From Favolaschia claudopus (taxonomy: Eukaryota; Basidiomycota; Agaricomycetes; Agaricales; Mycenaceae), in contig JAWWNJ010000094.1 in the NCBI GenBank assembly GCA_037176885.1, positions 806,001-870,000 on the forward strand: a stretch of DNA of 64,000 bases, given 5' to 3'. Under the pieces are notes generated by a model. It did no database searches and was not told the origin of the DNA. It saw nothing but the letters and a program-made list of their open reading frames with translations. Positions 34,156 to 46,359 of the stretch are shown here, one piece after another. The translations under genes were made by a program, and so were the position numbers. The first letter of the stretch is position 1; the number at the start of each line of letters is the position of its first letter.

Positions 34156-37100
34156 ATGACCACTCAGCCACCCGCCACTGGCAGAGTTGACATACATGCC
34201 CACTTTCTACACGTCAGCAAGCCCATTGATCCATCCCAGCCTCACGTCCGAGTTCCAGACTTGGAGTTCACTGATTTTTGGGATTCCTGGCGAGTGGCGG
34301 ACATCCTTGACAATCAGATTCAAGCAAAGCATAACGGATCAAATTGTACAACTTGCACCAGCCCCATACTCATCAAGGCGGCTTGGTTTTGCAAACGCCA
34401 GCGTGAGCCACTGGTCAACAGCGATGGGGAAGTTATCGATGTCACCCCCCTTGGCACCAATTTCTGGCCAAAGGAGTCTGATCCCGACCGCGGTGCAATA
34501 TTTTTGGCGCCCCACCTTCTCGTTAAACATTCCCTCGGCCGAGGGGGGGCAAACGGCGTAAACGACCTATTGAACGGTCCTATTGATCCTGCCACTGGCA
34601 ATTTAATTGTACATTTCTTATGCGAAACAGTCGTTGACAGTGAGTCGTCTCTCACCCCTCAATTTGATTTGCAACCTCATAATGGAGCAGAGGCATCGTC
34701 AAGTCACTCGACAGTCGTGGCAGCGAGAAAGCTCGATGACGCGGACAACGACGACCGCGGCGGCGGCAAGAGGGCCAAACTTGATCCTGACCTGAATCTC
34801 ATCATTCCCAGAGGCCTTTTCATAATACCGATTCCAGCCCACGATCGGGAAACTGTGACCTTTAGTCTTCCTCCTCAGTCATTCACCATGGAACAGCTTG
34901 TTAGCGCTACGCCAGGAACCGTCTTTGTGGACAAAACCGACCATATTATGTCTCTGAGTAGGCTGCTTGCTCTTGGTGGTTCCTACATATATCTTCCTCC
35001 GAAGACTGGCAAAAGCACATTGCTAAACATGCTATCCGCATTCTATGATTGTGCTCAGACCCAGGAACTCAGAAGCCGAGTTTTTGGAAGGCGCGAGGTG
35101 AAGATTTCGTCGATGAACTCAAACAAAAATCCGGCAACACAGAACCCAGATCATTTCGCGGGAAAATACATGTGTTTATGTTTCGATCTACGACCACTGG
35201 CATTCACCATCACGGACTTGAAGGGCGGAGTCAACCACATAACTTCGTTGATTGATCAGCATTTATCAACCACCATCCGAAATTTCGTTGAAAAATATCG
35301 AGCAATGTTCCCTGCTACTGAGCTACCAGAATTCAAGGCCGATGCAGACCCGCCTGAGATGATGGCAAAAATTTTTCAAGTAAGCTACATACACGGTTTT
35401 TCATTGCAAGCCAGTTATGATGTCTGATTCTTCTCGACAGTATTTCCAGAAAAGATCGCAACCAGCCGGGATAAAGCTTTTCCTTAGCTTGGACCACTTA
35501 GACGATCCCATTCTACGAACCCTTTTGCTGGAAAAGGCGCCTGGTCAATCTTCCTCGGAGGTGACGACCGCAGTTGCCGTCCACATCATGACATTTCTCG
35601 AAATTTTGGCCAACCTTGCCACCAACTTGAAATCCGCCATTAAATTGCTCGTTGTCAGCAATTTGCCTGTCTGTAAATTTCGTCTGAACATCCGTCCTTC
35701 CCCTGGATCCGTGAAATTTTTGCGCGATATCTCGGCTGAGAAAAGTTTAGACGGAGCTTTTGGTATGACTCTAGAAGAGGTCGTGTCTATCTTCAAGGTT
35801 CTTTCATACAACCGACGGAAGCAACTGGTGGCAAAGACGGAGCTGGCACAAAAATTGGGCTACTTCATGCCTCGGCCCTCCGACAAGTTGCCTCGACCAT
35901 CCGACAAGCTGCATCAACCACCCGGGGTCTATAATTTTGACCTCGTTTTCTACCACGCCGCGACAACCCTTGAGCTCATGAATCTCATGGATCCCAACCT
36001 TCGGAACATCGATTTACTGTGGCTCGACGAAATCTCGCAAAGTTGCAGACATCTTCTAGAATATTCAAGTCTCCGTCGCGGTCGCGACATCATTGTCCCC
36101 CGTTTCGGCGAGTACACTTTCGACATGTTGTTGAATCACGCAGACACAGAACAAAACCTCTATGCCCTGCTGTACCATATCGGGGGTGTTTCGGTACACG
36201 ACGTGCATAGCACACCTGATCCAATGTGCACAATGCGACACGGCAGTCGCTTTTCGGCGTATCAGGTATGTGTCTATCCTGATGACGATGGATAATAGCT
36301 CACATAACTTGCAATCGGTTCAAGCTGTGCGGAAAGTATGCCCCATACGCAAGAAAATACGAGACGGCTGCACAAATTATAATCCGTGCTCTGTTCAGCC
36401 GTGATGCTGGGCCGCTTGCAGAATATCTCGCATGGTCCATCTACTACACTGACATACAAGACCTGAAGGGAATGCGAGAGTGTGTTTTGCAGACTCTGTG
36501 GAACGGGGTTGTGAATCAAGATGCCCGAAAGTTCAGGGACGGCGCCGTCAACATCAAACCAGTCATGTCCCCTGAGTTTGTTAACAACTGGTTTTCGCAG
36601 GTACACCTGCATACAAACCCCAATGCAACGCCTGAAAGCATAAGGCGCCATGAGCCATTTACAGCTGGGTTCAGGAAAGATGGCGTCGCCGATGGCGTTG
36701 TCTGCGGTGCAAATTTCCACCCTGACCGCCTCATAGCAGTGGAACTCAAGAATTTCTCGCTCGGGAACATCGTATTCAATCTGCGCTATACAGGTAACGC
36801 GTCCTTCGACTTCAAGTCAAAATACCAAGTGCAGCTGGACCACTTGGACACGTTAACAAGAGCTCAAATACTGAAGCTGGAATACTGCTTCAGAGTGTTC
36901 GAAAATGGGCGATCCACGACAATGCAGTTACCCATTCAATATATTGTGAACAAAGGGAAGGAGCAGTTGCGATCGTATATGGATGCAATCGCGCAAGGGG
37001 AATATGCTACGACTGAAGATAATGGCACCAAAAAGGGATTCAGGGACTTCCGCTTTGTGGTGCTCCCGGCAGCTCCAGGAAGACCAGACGAGATCATCGG

Positions 37101-37230
37101 ATTCATCATCTATGCAGTTGGACGACGCGTGTTCTGGGAACTCGTCGAACCCCTAGAACAGAATAAGGCATTCAAGTTCCGCGCCAACGAGGGTTGGCCA
37201 GGCGTGTGGGGTTCTTTGGATAATATTTAG
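34156..37230 (+). CDS. AAA-ATPase-like protein with PD-(D/E)XK nuclease-like C-terminus (partner B)
   Basis: Three exons (34156-35379, 35441-36265, 36325-37230), 984 aa. The N-terminal 230 residues are unlike partner A (HIHAHFLHVSKPIDPSQPHV-type start, no known domain). Then: VFVDKTDHIMSLSRLL, Walker A variant LPPKTGKSTLLNML near 282-295, a sensor/Walker B-like strand KLFLSLDHLDDP after intron 1, and a helical middle. A PD-(D/E)XK-like core follows from about residue 800: Asp in GVADGVVCG, then VELKNFSL (E-x-K) about 18 residues later, and KGKEQLRSYMDA about 70 residues on, matching the D..ExK..Q-x3-Y order of this nuclease superfamily. A local duplication RPSDKLPRPSDKL is present near 575. 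Predicted ATP-driven nuclease-type protein; the biological target is unknown. Confidence 0.85.
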
Positions 37231-37648
37231 GCTCATGTGGTGATCCATGTATCGTATGTTGTAGAATTCATGACCTGTATTACGAGCGTATGAATGACCC
37301 TTGACCAGACACAAGTCGTTGAGCGTGGACGATCTTCCGCCGGCTGCGAATCAAATTTCATCTCTTCGTGGCGCATACTTTGACTTGCAGTGCGGGCAGC
37401 GCACAATATTGTCACATCCCAGAAAGGTGATCGCAGCATCGCACACTCAGCGCAGTGGCCGAGGAGGGTGGCAATTCCGGCCTAGACGGTTTGTCTCCCT
37501 GTACGGTTCCACCACGAGCACTTGTAGATTGCCTAGATGCAAACAAACACAAGTGAGTTTTAAAACTTATCGTCTCATTATAAACGAGCTCCTCGATATC
37601 GTACACTGCGAGTAAATAGACGGTAGCATATTATAGTACGTCTGTACA
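37231..37648. other. Convergent 3' regions, no gene
   Basis: About 420 bp between the ends of partner B and the MFS transporter. Only short, unrelated frames. No feature to support. Confidence 0.5.
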
Positions 37649-39942
37649 TCAGATCAGCTTATTTCGACCCACGAAAGAAAAGGAGGAACGAAACGCACAT
37701 ATAAAATCCTCATTCGCCTTATCCGTCAGGTCATCGAAAGCATTAGCAGCAAATTTTGCTCCATTCGCTTGTTGCGCAGCTGCAGCGTCCTTGGTGGCTT
37801 CAAGCGAGGCGTCTACGAGGACGCCAGTCTTGCCGAGGGCCGTGCGACGTGCAGCGTGGGCGCGATTTAGGAACAAGATGTATAGCGCGGTGATGCTACG
37901 AGGCACCACAGAATCGTATGAGAACGGGGTTCCTGTGTTGCAAAGACAAACGCACATGAAGAAGCTGACGAGGGCGGCGAAACAGGCGAGGCTGGATGTG
38001 AGGCCCTTTTTGTATACAGGGGCTTGGTCGACTGTGTACAGGAAGGGGCCGAGAATCTATGGTACACTCCGCATTCAACAGGTGCTAGAGAATGAAATCG
38101 ACGACACGCACGTTACCGGCAGATTGTCCGATGAAGAGAATACCAGTAGTTATCGTCTTCTTGGTGTGTCCGGCGGTATTTTGTGAAGACCAAGTGTAAA
38201 TGAGTGGAGGGATGCCGGGATAGAACGAGATGCTTTGATCGCAATGAGGTTATGGAATGGAGAGCAACTGAGAGGCGAGTCGACGCACATGTAATAAGCA
38301 CCAAGAAGCGCGCCCCTATGCGCGTCCCCACGGGGGATGTGCAACAGAGCCGCCGCCCCAGCAATAGGCGGCAAGGCCAGAGCAATGAGCACTGGAGACT
38401 TGACTTTGAAGTGCATAGCGGCGAATCCTCCCGCGAGCGTAGCCAACATCTGTATCGCACCGAAGGGCATCTGTAGTAGGATCGTGTTGAGTTGGTTGAA
38501 GCCGAACGACTGGACGATGAGAGGTCCGACTGCACCAGAGGTGAGCGATCATGGCAGACTGGGACCTGCGAAACTCATACATGTGGAGATTCCGCCACTT
38601 GGAACACTAGTGTGGGGTAAGCCAATTGTGGAATCGAAAGACATATGAGGACGCACGAGATGAGGAAGATCATGGAGAACCAGAACCAAGTCTTGAGGTC
38701 GAGGACACACTCGCGGACCTGCTCCCACTTCCATGTCTTGGTCTCTGTACCCGTGTTGTTCGCACGCAGACGCTCAACGACCAAGATTTTTTCTTCGAAT
38801 GAAAGGAAACGAGCGGTCGTCGGTGAGTCTGGAAGGACCAAGCTAATACAAGGTCAGCGACAGGGAATGACAGGCGCAGTGCGCATACTAGACTACAGCC
38901 GAGAAAGCAACAGTTATGAGCCCAGTGAATAGGAAGATAATCTCAGGTTCGATGAGGGAGGAGCTACGCATTGAGGAAATTGACATACCTGATAGGGCCT
39001 GAGATGGCTGTGAATATGACCGAGCCCGAATGATAGAATAGAGCCAAGCTACAGAGGAGCAGAAACAAAATAATGTCGGTGCGATCGATCTACTGTGGAG
39101 AAATAAGGGTACATACGACGGTAGTCAGTCCATTCATCGAGTACCAGAGCGTGGTCCGTTGAGTCTGCTCACGACGGCGCCACCACATCGCCGTAATTGT
39201 CACAAATGTGGGCGCGACAGTCGCCTCGAATAAACCGAGGAAAAATCTTCGAAATATGGTCAGCAAAGACCCGTCATTCATTATATGTTCAGCACAAACC
39301 GAGCAGTGACCAGTTTGTTGAAGTTATTGGCAGAAGTCATAGTGGAAAGAACGATCCCCTGCAAGTCGTTCAGCGGCGCATAGCGGAATTAAATGAAATG
39401 CTCACGAACCCAAGCTAGCACATTAAACGCCAGCCATCTGCCGACTGGTAGACGGACGAGGAGGAATGAAGAAACAGGCTGCCATATTAATTGCGCGGCA
39501 TAAACAACGCTCCCCAGCGCGCTGTACTGATAGCCAACGAGATGCTGGATAAAATCTCAACTAAAACGCATAGATGCTGCTACAAGGCGCGGTACAAACC
39601 GTGTCTTTAGCTAGATCGAATACAGACGCGTAAGAGAGCGTGCTCTTGTCAAGCTGCTGCAAAAAGTAGATTCTGACACGATTCAGCTTCGAACGCAAGC
39701 AGAAAGTGTGGACAGACGCACGTGAGCATTACTGGGAGCAACCATAAATCCGTTTTGCGCAGGATACGCGCATTGTCCTCCGCAGAGACGATGATGGGTT
39801 CATGTGAGTTGTCGCCGAGAATGGCCTGTGCTGCGTCACCAAAACTTTGACCCATGTATGGCGCGGTCTTGGGGTCGACCGTGCTGCTCGACATGGTCTT
39901 CTCGATGCTGCTCATTTCCGCCCTGTCGTCGTCGTGGGGCAT
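37649..39942 (-). CDS. MFS transporter, Dal5/allantoate-permease-like (anion:cation symporter family)
   Basis: Plasma-membrane carrier for small organic anions such as allantoate, nicotinate or related vitamins; exact substrate unknown. The start is the ATG at 39942; about 10-11 exons, exon 1 39942-39718, exon 2 from 39656. Family marks in order: cytosolic N-terminus, LWLLPVMLTCQLDKSTLSYA, LVGYQYSALGSVVYAAQLIW, LPVGRWLAFNVLAW, the segment RFFLGLFEATVAPTFVTITA, MWWRRREQTQRTTLWYSMNG (the typical loop of this family), the central loop RFLSFEEKILVVERLRANNT followed by KTWKWEQVRECVLDLKTWFW, and a second half with PLIVQSFGFNQLNTILLQMP and NIIGPFLYTVDQAPVYKKG. The last exon is less certain: a final intron near 37690 may change the extreme C-terminus. 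Confidence 0.85.
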
Positions 39943-40942
39943 AGTGAAGGAAATGACGGAGGGAGGAGGAGGGCACTTGGTGGGCGTTCCTGGAAGAGTC
40001 AACGACGTTCATCTTTCGCTTCTCGAGTCGGCAATCTGCTGGGGTAATTGGCAATGGTCGGTCATGCGATACGCGTACGGCATCATCAACAGAGCGCATG
40101 TGGGCGGAAAAACTTTGAAAACGCGAGCCTAGGGCATAGATTGGAAGAGATTGGAGCGCTTTAGTTTGAAGCTCAACAAGGGCTAGACTGGGCTCGTTGG
40201 AGTTGCTGAGATAGTTCACGAGCACTCGAGCCTCGATCGGTGCACCGATATGCATTGACATGTAGCGGCGCTTGAACAAAAAAATCGATCCGAGGACGCA
40301 CGTTTCTGGCACGTTTCACATTCTTGGTAAATTTCACTATATAGGCTTGACCCCAAGGAACTTCGCGGAAATTCGATTTATGTGAGTCCACGGGTACCAG
40401 TAAGGAGCGAATGGTGTTGGCTGGATTTCGAAACATAGACCTTCTTCCAAAAACCTTCTTTCTTTCGCGGTACGCCGTATTCGCAGCCGCAGACGACGTA
40501 GAGAGCCCGGCTCATAGCCAATTCCAAATGGTCAAAGGTCAGGAATCAGGATGGAAGCGAAACCCCAAATTGGGGTTGAAATTGATGATCGGAGTTCGGA
40601 CCGTGATTCCCACCTCCAACGTTCCCCAACACCTCCCCCACCGCCTGATCTCTGTGGAAGATATTTCATGCAGGCTCCGAGCCATCTGCTGGAGGCTCTG
40701 TATGTATAGGACGCAAGACCGCACTCTACGATTTTCTTGACCTGTTCAACTTCGAAAACACCTCAATCTGCAAGAAATCTGGCTTTCGTACCATTGGTTT
40801 TCGCTGAATTTCTATTCTCTCAAGTGAAATTTCACCACGTCGTCAAGCGACCTTCGGTATGCGGCCCGGATGATTGCTGAGAAGGATCGACTTTGCAATG
40901 GATTTAACGTCCCCTTAGTTTTAGTGAATCCACCCTACCGAA
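39943..40942. other. Divergent intergenic region, MFS / GH31
   Basis: One kilobase between the starts of the transporter (minus) and the alpha-glucosidase (plus). It should hold both promoters. A pyrimidine-rich leader lies at 40740-40940. I see no defined operator and no further gene. Confidence 0.5.
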
Positions 40943-43900
40943 ATGCCTCGCATTCACATCCCTACGTCTTTCAGCCCTGCTCCATCCGTGGAGAAATCTC
41001 CTATCTTTGAACTGCGTAACCCGCATGGCCACGCACTCTCTATCCAACCCATCTCAGAGACTGTCGTTCGCGTTGTCCACCAGCTTCCAGTCGACAAATT
41101 TCCTCAGAAAACCAACGTCGGGACTGTGTGGGAGCCCGCAGTCCCGTCAGCGACCGTTGCTGTGCGTTCGCCGTTTTCTCACTGACTAAAGATTTTCAAC
41201 GTCATCGTATTTCTAGATCAATGGCTCAAGCGGAACCCTCAAAACTGGGGCGTTAACGGTGAAAATTGACTTTGAAGTCTGCCCGAGACTCGAATGGCTC
41301 ACGAAGGACGGCACTCCGTTTCACGCCGACAGTCGAACACGCGCGTACTCATTTGACGCTGCATCTGGCGCAGTACTGCACTATGTCGAACGAGAGAACT
41401 ACCTGCCGACATCTGAGGACGAGTTCACGTCGCCGAAGATCTATATTCACCCGGAACGCAACGAGTTCGTTTACGGACTGGGCGAATCGCGAGGTAGCCT
41501 ACTCAAAAACAACAAAAAGTTCAGCATGGAAGGCCGTGACGCGTTGTCCTACGACTGGGAAACCGGCGATCCCCTCTACAAAGTCTGCCCGTTCTATACT
41601 GTATACAACAAAAAGACCAAGATCTGGCACGGTATTTTCTACAACAGTCTCAGCGACTCGAGCATTGATTTGGGTAAAAAATCTCGTCCTGTACGCTTTT
41701 AGTGTCTAACGGGTATAGGTGCCGAGGTCGACGCTCTATGGGGCTTCTTCCGTGTGTATAGAGCCAATAGCGGGCCCGTGCGTATTTGATCGTTTTCCCC
41801 CTCCCCACTACGCTAAACTTTTTTCAGCTGGACTACTATGTGATCCTCGGCGACGGCACTCTACCTTCCGTCCTGACCGAGTACGCGCGCCTCGTGTCGC
41901 CCGCTGGTTCGACTCCCGCCTTTGCAGCGTCCCCCTCTTTGCCACCTCTCTCACAATTTGGCTACCTCTCCTCCAGCCTCACACTCTCCGCTGAACCTCA
42001 CGCGCAAGACGCTGTCATCCAATTCCTCGAAGACTGTCGCACGCACGGTTTTCCTGTCGACGGTCTCTACCTGTCCTCCGGATGGTGTCAAGGCAGGTTT
42101 ATCCCACCTTTTTCTTGAGATTCTCGCTTAAAAAGCTTTCATGATCAGACGAGGAAACGGGCGACCGCAACTACTTTGTTTGGAACCACTCGCGGTACCC
42201 CTCTCCCGCCGACTTTGGCCGCATAGTCGAAAAAGAGCTTGGCGTGCAAATCATCGTCAACATGAAACCCTGGTTCCTCGCCACGCACCCGCGCTACCAA
42301 CAAGCTCTCGACCGCGGCACATTCGTTCGACCCGCACCCGACGTTGGCGGTAAGGCAGCGATGAGTTACGTCTGGTCCTCCGGGTTCGCCACACACAAGC
42401 CCGGGTCGTACTTTGACTACTCCTCGCGCGCAGGGTGCGATTATTGGGGCGAGCAGATCCAGAAGGAGTTGCTCGCGCATGGGTTAACGGGGATGTGGAT
42501 TGATAATAATGAAATTTCGGGGTTGGAGGATGATGAGGAGAGGTTTGTTGGGGAGGTGGGGGTGTATGGGGGTGAGGGCGGAAATACGGAGAGGCGGATG
42601 GGGTGGGGTGGGGGAGAGACTCGTGTGGGGAGTGTTGGTAAGGCGATTCAGACGATGGGCATGGCGAGGGTCTGTCTTTTTTCTTCTCTGTGAACCAGGT
42701 GCTCAATGCTCATGTTGTGCTTCGCTACAGACTACATATGAAACTGTACTCGCCGCAAGGCCAGAGCATCGTCCGGTCATCGTGTCGCGCTCGGGCGTTC
42801 CTGGGATCCAAGCATATGCCCACGCTACGTGGAGTGGGGATAACTCGACGTCGTGGAAGGCGCTCCAGTTTGGCACCAAAATGACTCTGAGCGTCGGTAT
42901 GAGTTTTGGTCCTGGGCTGTATGGGCACGATATTGGAGGTTCGTGTTGTTTCATCCGTCTATCAACCATTCAAGTCGGTCCTCGATACTTACAGGATTCT
43001 CTGGAATACATCATCCAAGCCCAGAACTACTTGTTCGTTGGTGTCAGAATGTTAGTTTGTTCTCCATCTCCACCTTAATTCATGTCTGATTTTATAGGGT
43101 GCATGGCATTCGCGCTTCACTGTCGTATGTTTCCGACGGTGACCTACTTGTGCACAACGGCTAACCTTGAGTAGCATTCGTGGAAAGAGGTGTCCACCAC
43201 AATGTGGATGTACGACGATGTCCCTGGGATTACTGACGCCATCCGCGCCGCACTTGCCTTGCGCTATCGTCTCGCGCCGACGTTCTACTCTCTATACGTG
43301 ACGGACTACCAGCGAAACGGATGGCCGCTTCTCAAGGTTTATATTCCTTCCACGAACATTTTACACAACCTCAAAGCCATTTATAGCCCCTTCTGTGGTA
43401 CCATTCCGTAGATCCAATTACTCTGCACCTGGACGAAGAGTTTTTGTTCGGGTCGCATGTGCTCGTTGCGCCGGTGACTGTGAAAGGCGCGACTACTCGT
43501 CGAGTGTATCTCCCTGCCCTCGCGGATGACGGGCAGACTGCGCTCCAGTGGTGTGAGCTGGACACTGGGGTGTGGCATGAAGGCAAAGGAGAGTTTATCG
43601 AACTTGGTAGGTCATGCGTTGTGCCCGATGTCCCGTGGCTGAGTGAAAATTTCAGATGCTCCTCTCGACCGAACACCTACCCTGGTACGTGCTGGTGCCG
43701 TCTTGATTTTCGGTGGTGCTTGCCAGAGGAATATCTACGATGGCGTGGCCTCTCGTACAGCTCTCATCTTCCCAGCACCTAAAGGCGATTCGCAAGGCAG
43801 CTTCACGCTCATCGAAGATGATGGCATCTCGAACCACCACACGAATAAACAGGCGTATACCGAGCTCGTTGTGTTGTTCAAGGCGACCGATGCTGAGGTC

Positions 43901-44056
43901 ACTGTGGGCTATGAGGTCGTTCATGGTGACTATAAGCTGCCGTACGATGTCATTTGGTTTGAGTTGCCGAAAGGTGATCAGAGAAAGGTGGTGGGAAAGA
44001 ATGCCAAGTCAGAGCGCCGGGAAGAAAATAGAGTTGGGATTGTCGTCAACCTGTAA
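40943..44056 (+). CDS. Glycoside hydrolase family 31 (alpha-glucosidase-like)
   Basis: About ten exons; exon 1 is 40943-41161 and exon 2 starts at 41217. Approximate length 830-850 aa. No signal peptide (MPRIHIPTSFSPAPSVEKSP), so probably intracellular or non-classically located. GH31 marks: N-terminal beta domain (VYGLGESRGSLLKNNKKFSM, YKVCPFYTVYNK), substrate-binding strand GFPVDGLYLSSGW, then VNMKPWFLATHPRYQQ, the catalytic nucleophile Asp in GMWIDNNEISGL, the acid/base Asp in THATWSGDNSTSW-type segment (AHATWSGDNSTSW), GLYGHDIGG, the helix RAALALRYRLAPTFYSLYV and the C-terminal HVLVAPVTVKGATTRRVYLP. Expected to cleave terminal alpha-glucosides or related alpha-linked sugars. Ends TAA at 44056. 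A glycine-rich insert near 42540-42620 (GEGGNTERRMGWGGGETR) after the nucleophile is unusual. Confidence 0.9.
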
Positions 44057-44350
44057 AGTATTGTACAAACGAGATGTATTTTCTAAGCCTCTCTAATTTC
44101 TGGCTCGTTTCCTGCTCTTCAGAGTTCTGTGACGACTTAGGTGTGTGACAACATCACGTGCGAGCGCGTTCCGTGACGCCGTGATTCCGCTTGTTCTTCC
44201 CCTCCCTTCACATTTCTTGGTTTTAATCGCTGCTATCATGGCTATGGACCCTTGTGTGTGCATTTGTCGCGTATAATTCGACCACTGATAGCCCTCCAAG
44301 TCGCACAGTCCGAAGCTTCCTACCTCACCGCGCCTTCAACTCGTCTGAAT

Positions 44351-46074
44351 ATGCTCTCGGATCGAATCAAAAGCCGTCTTGCTCTGCGTCGTCTCTATTT
44401 CTCGCCCAAAAGAACATGTATGGTCAAATCACACGAAAGCGACCAGTCAGACGAGGAGGATCCTTCGTCCGAGTCCGACTCGTCTTCTTCCGCTACCGCG
44501 TCACCAGAACCCACCACAGTTAGCCTAAAGCGCTGGAACTCATGTATGTCGCGTCAATCTATCCTTTCTGTCATCTAACGCGTCAGATAGCTCGCTTGGA
44601 CCGCAGAAACCGCGCCAGCATCGCGCTTCTCGACCTACCCCTCGAAATCATCGAAAACATTGCAGACAAGCTTCGAAGCCCCCGCTGTCCACAGTTGATG
44701 GATGCCGCCGCGTTTTATATCTCAGAAAAATATTCCGACTTTTCCGAGGCGCGTTTTTCTCTCAGCGCATTAACCAAAGTTTGCTCGGCTTTGCGATGCG
44801 CGGTTGAGCGAGAATTATATCGGAATGTCCAATTAGACTTCACTGGCTGGAAGGTATTTTGTTTCTATTGTCTTCTAATGGATTGTCTCTGATGAGTACC
44901 TGCTTGACTCGAAAGGGTCGAAAACACACCGGATTTCCTGCCGGGTCGCTTCGGCTTCTTCTCCGAACGTTAAGAGAAAGGCCGGAGCTAGGAAGATATA
45001 TTCAAGTCGCTGCGCTGGATTTTCAGCTGTCATCCACAGATTCCGAGATCCTGGAGAAGGGTTTGGAGGAGTTCCTCGATCACACACCATGTCTCAGTTA
45101 CCTTTTCTTGTCTCAATGTCCTGTGGCTTTCTGGGACTTCCCTGCGCAACACCTCCGTGGCTTTGCGACGACATTTGCTCCTGGAATCCTCCCCTCTCTT
45201 CTTGAACAGCTCACCTCTTTGCGCGACCTCCACCTCCGCGATTGCCATGTAATGGCCCTCCACGGCGACCTCCCCTGTCACAACCTCCAGCGAATTCGTC
45301 TAGACAGCAGTCACGAATACGCCTCTGCGCATTTCGCACGCGTCCTCGCTATCTGCGGTGAATCCGTGCATGATCTCGACATCCGCTTCATCGGAGGGCT
45401 GCAACTGCGTGCGCCGTCTTTCCACGCCGAGCTTGACACGTTCCGCAGCCTACCAGGGGGCAAATCAATCCGCACACTTCGTCTTGACAACATCAGTGTG
45501 CTGAGCCACCTCACCTCTGGCTATGCGCACCTTCTCCGCGAGCTCCCTTGTTTGGAGCACCTCCACGTATCGCATCATGCTCCGTTTGCATCAGGGGCTT
45601 TCTGCATGCTGCCTGCGTCGCTGCGTTCCCTCACGGCGTCAGAATACTATGGGCTGTGGACCTACGAGCTCGCGAAGAATGGGTTCAATGCGGCGCTTGC
45701 GGGCTGTATCACAATTAGCACCAAAGAAATAGAGCGCGTCGAAGGGTCAAGCGGGAAGACTGGGGATGAGGGTTCAGATCTGCAGCTCGTCGTAGATGTA
45801 TGCAAAACTGAACGCATGCCGTGCACCAAGGTCGAGGAGGCTTTACCTTTTGTCACGATCTTCTGTAAGTACTGACCTTCTCTCCAACGGCGCTTGCTGA
45901 ATCCGAGTGACAGTTGGAAGCAATATACGCGAGCCAAAGGTGGAGGAGGAAGCCCAGGTGGAAGAAGTAGACGAGGATGCTGAGAAGGATGAGGAGGCTT
46001 CAGTTCAAGACGCACTTTCTGCGATACCCCCACCGCCAAGACCACTCTCTCCAGACGGAGATGTTTTCCTGTAA
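44351..46074 (+). CDS. F-box-like leucine-rich protein
   Basis: Four exons (44351-44543, 44591-44853, 44916-45864, 45914-46074), about 520 aa. After a Ser/Glu/Asp-rich N-terminus (ESDQSDEEDPSSESDSSSS) comes an F-box-like helix set, LLDLPLEIIENIADKL with SALTKVCSALRCAVERELYR, then weak leucine-rich repeats (LEEFLDHTPCLSYLFLSQCP, LTSLRDLHLRDCHVMAL, IRTLRLDNISVLSHL, LPCLEHLHVSH). The last exon adds a Glu-rich tail (EPKVEEEAQVEEVDEDAEKD) ending PLSPDGDVFL. Likely an SCF-type adaptor. Acceptor of intron 1 is GATAG at 44590, the only choice that restores the F-box frame. Confidence 0.75.
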
Positions 46075-46359
46075 CTCGTTAGTTTGTTTACCGTGAACAA
46101 AATCCTCGTGTATTATTGAGAATTTATTATATACGTACAAAGACTGTCGACCGCTTGTTATTGCTATTTTCGCGGATGAGATATGAAGTAGGGATACATG
46201 GGATGGCATAGTGGAGAGATCAATCCAGACTACGAGGAAGGTTGTATACTACAGAGGGGAACTAAAATACAGTATGCGTGGAAAAAGTGGCGAAATCGTC
46301 CTGCACTGTGAGAGTGGCGAAGGAGTTCGCGTCATTACGGACCAACAGAAATTCAAGAA

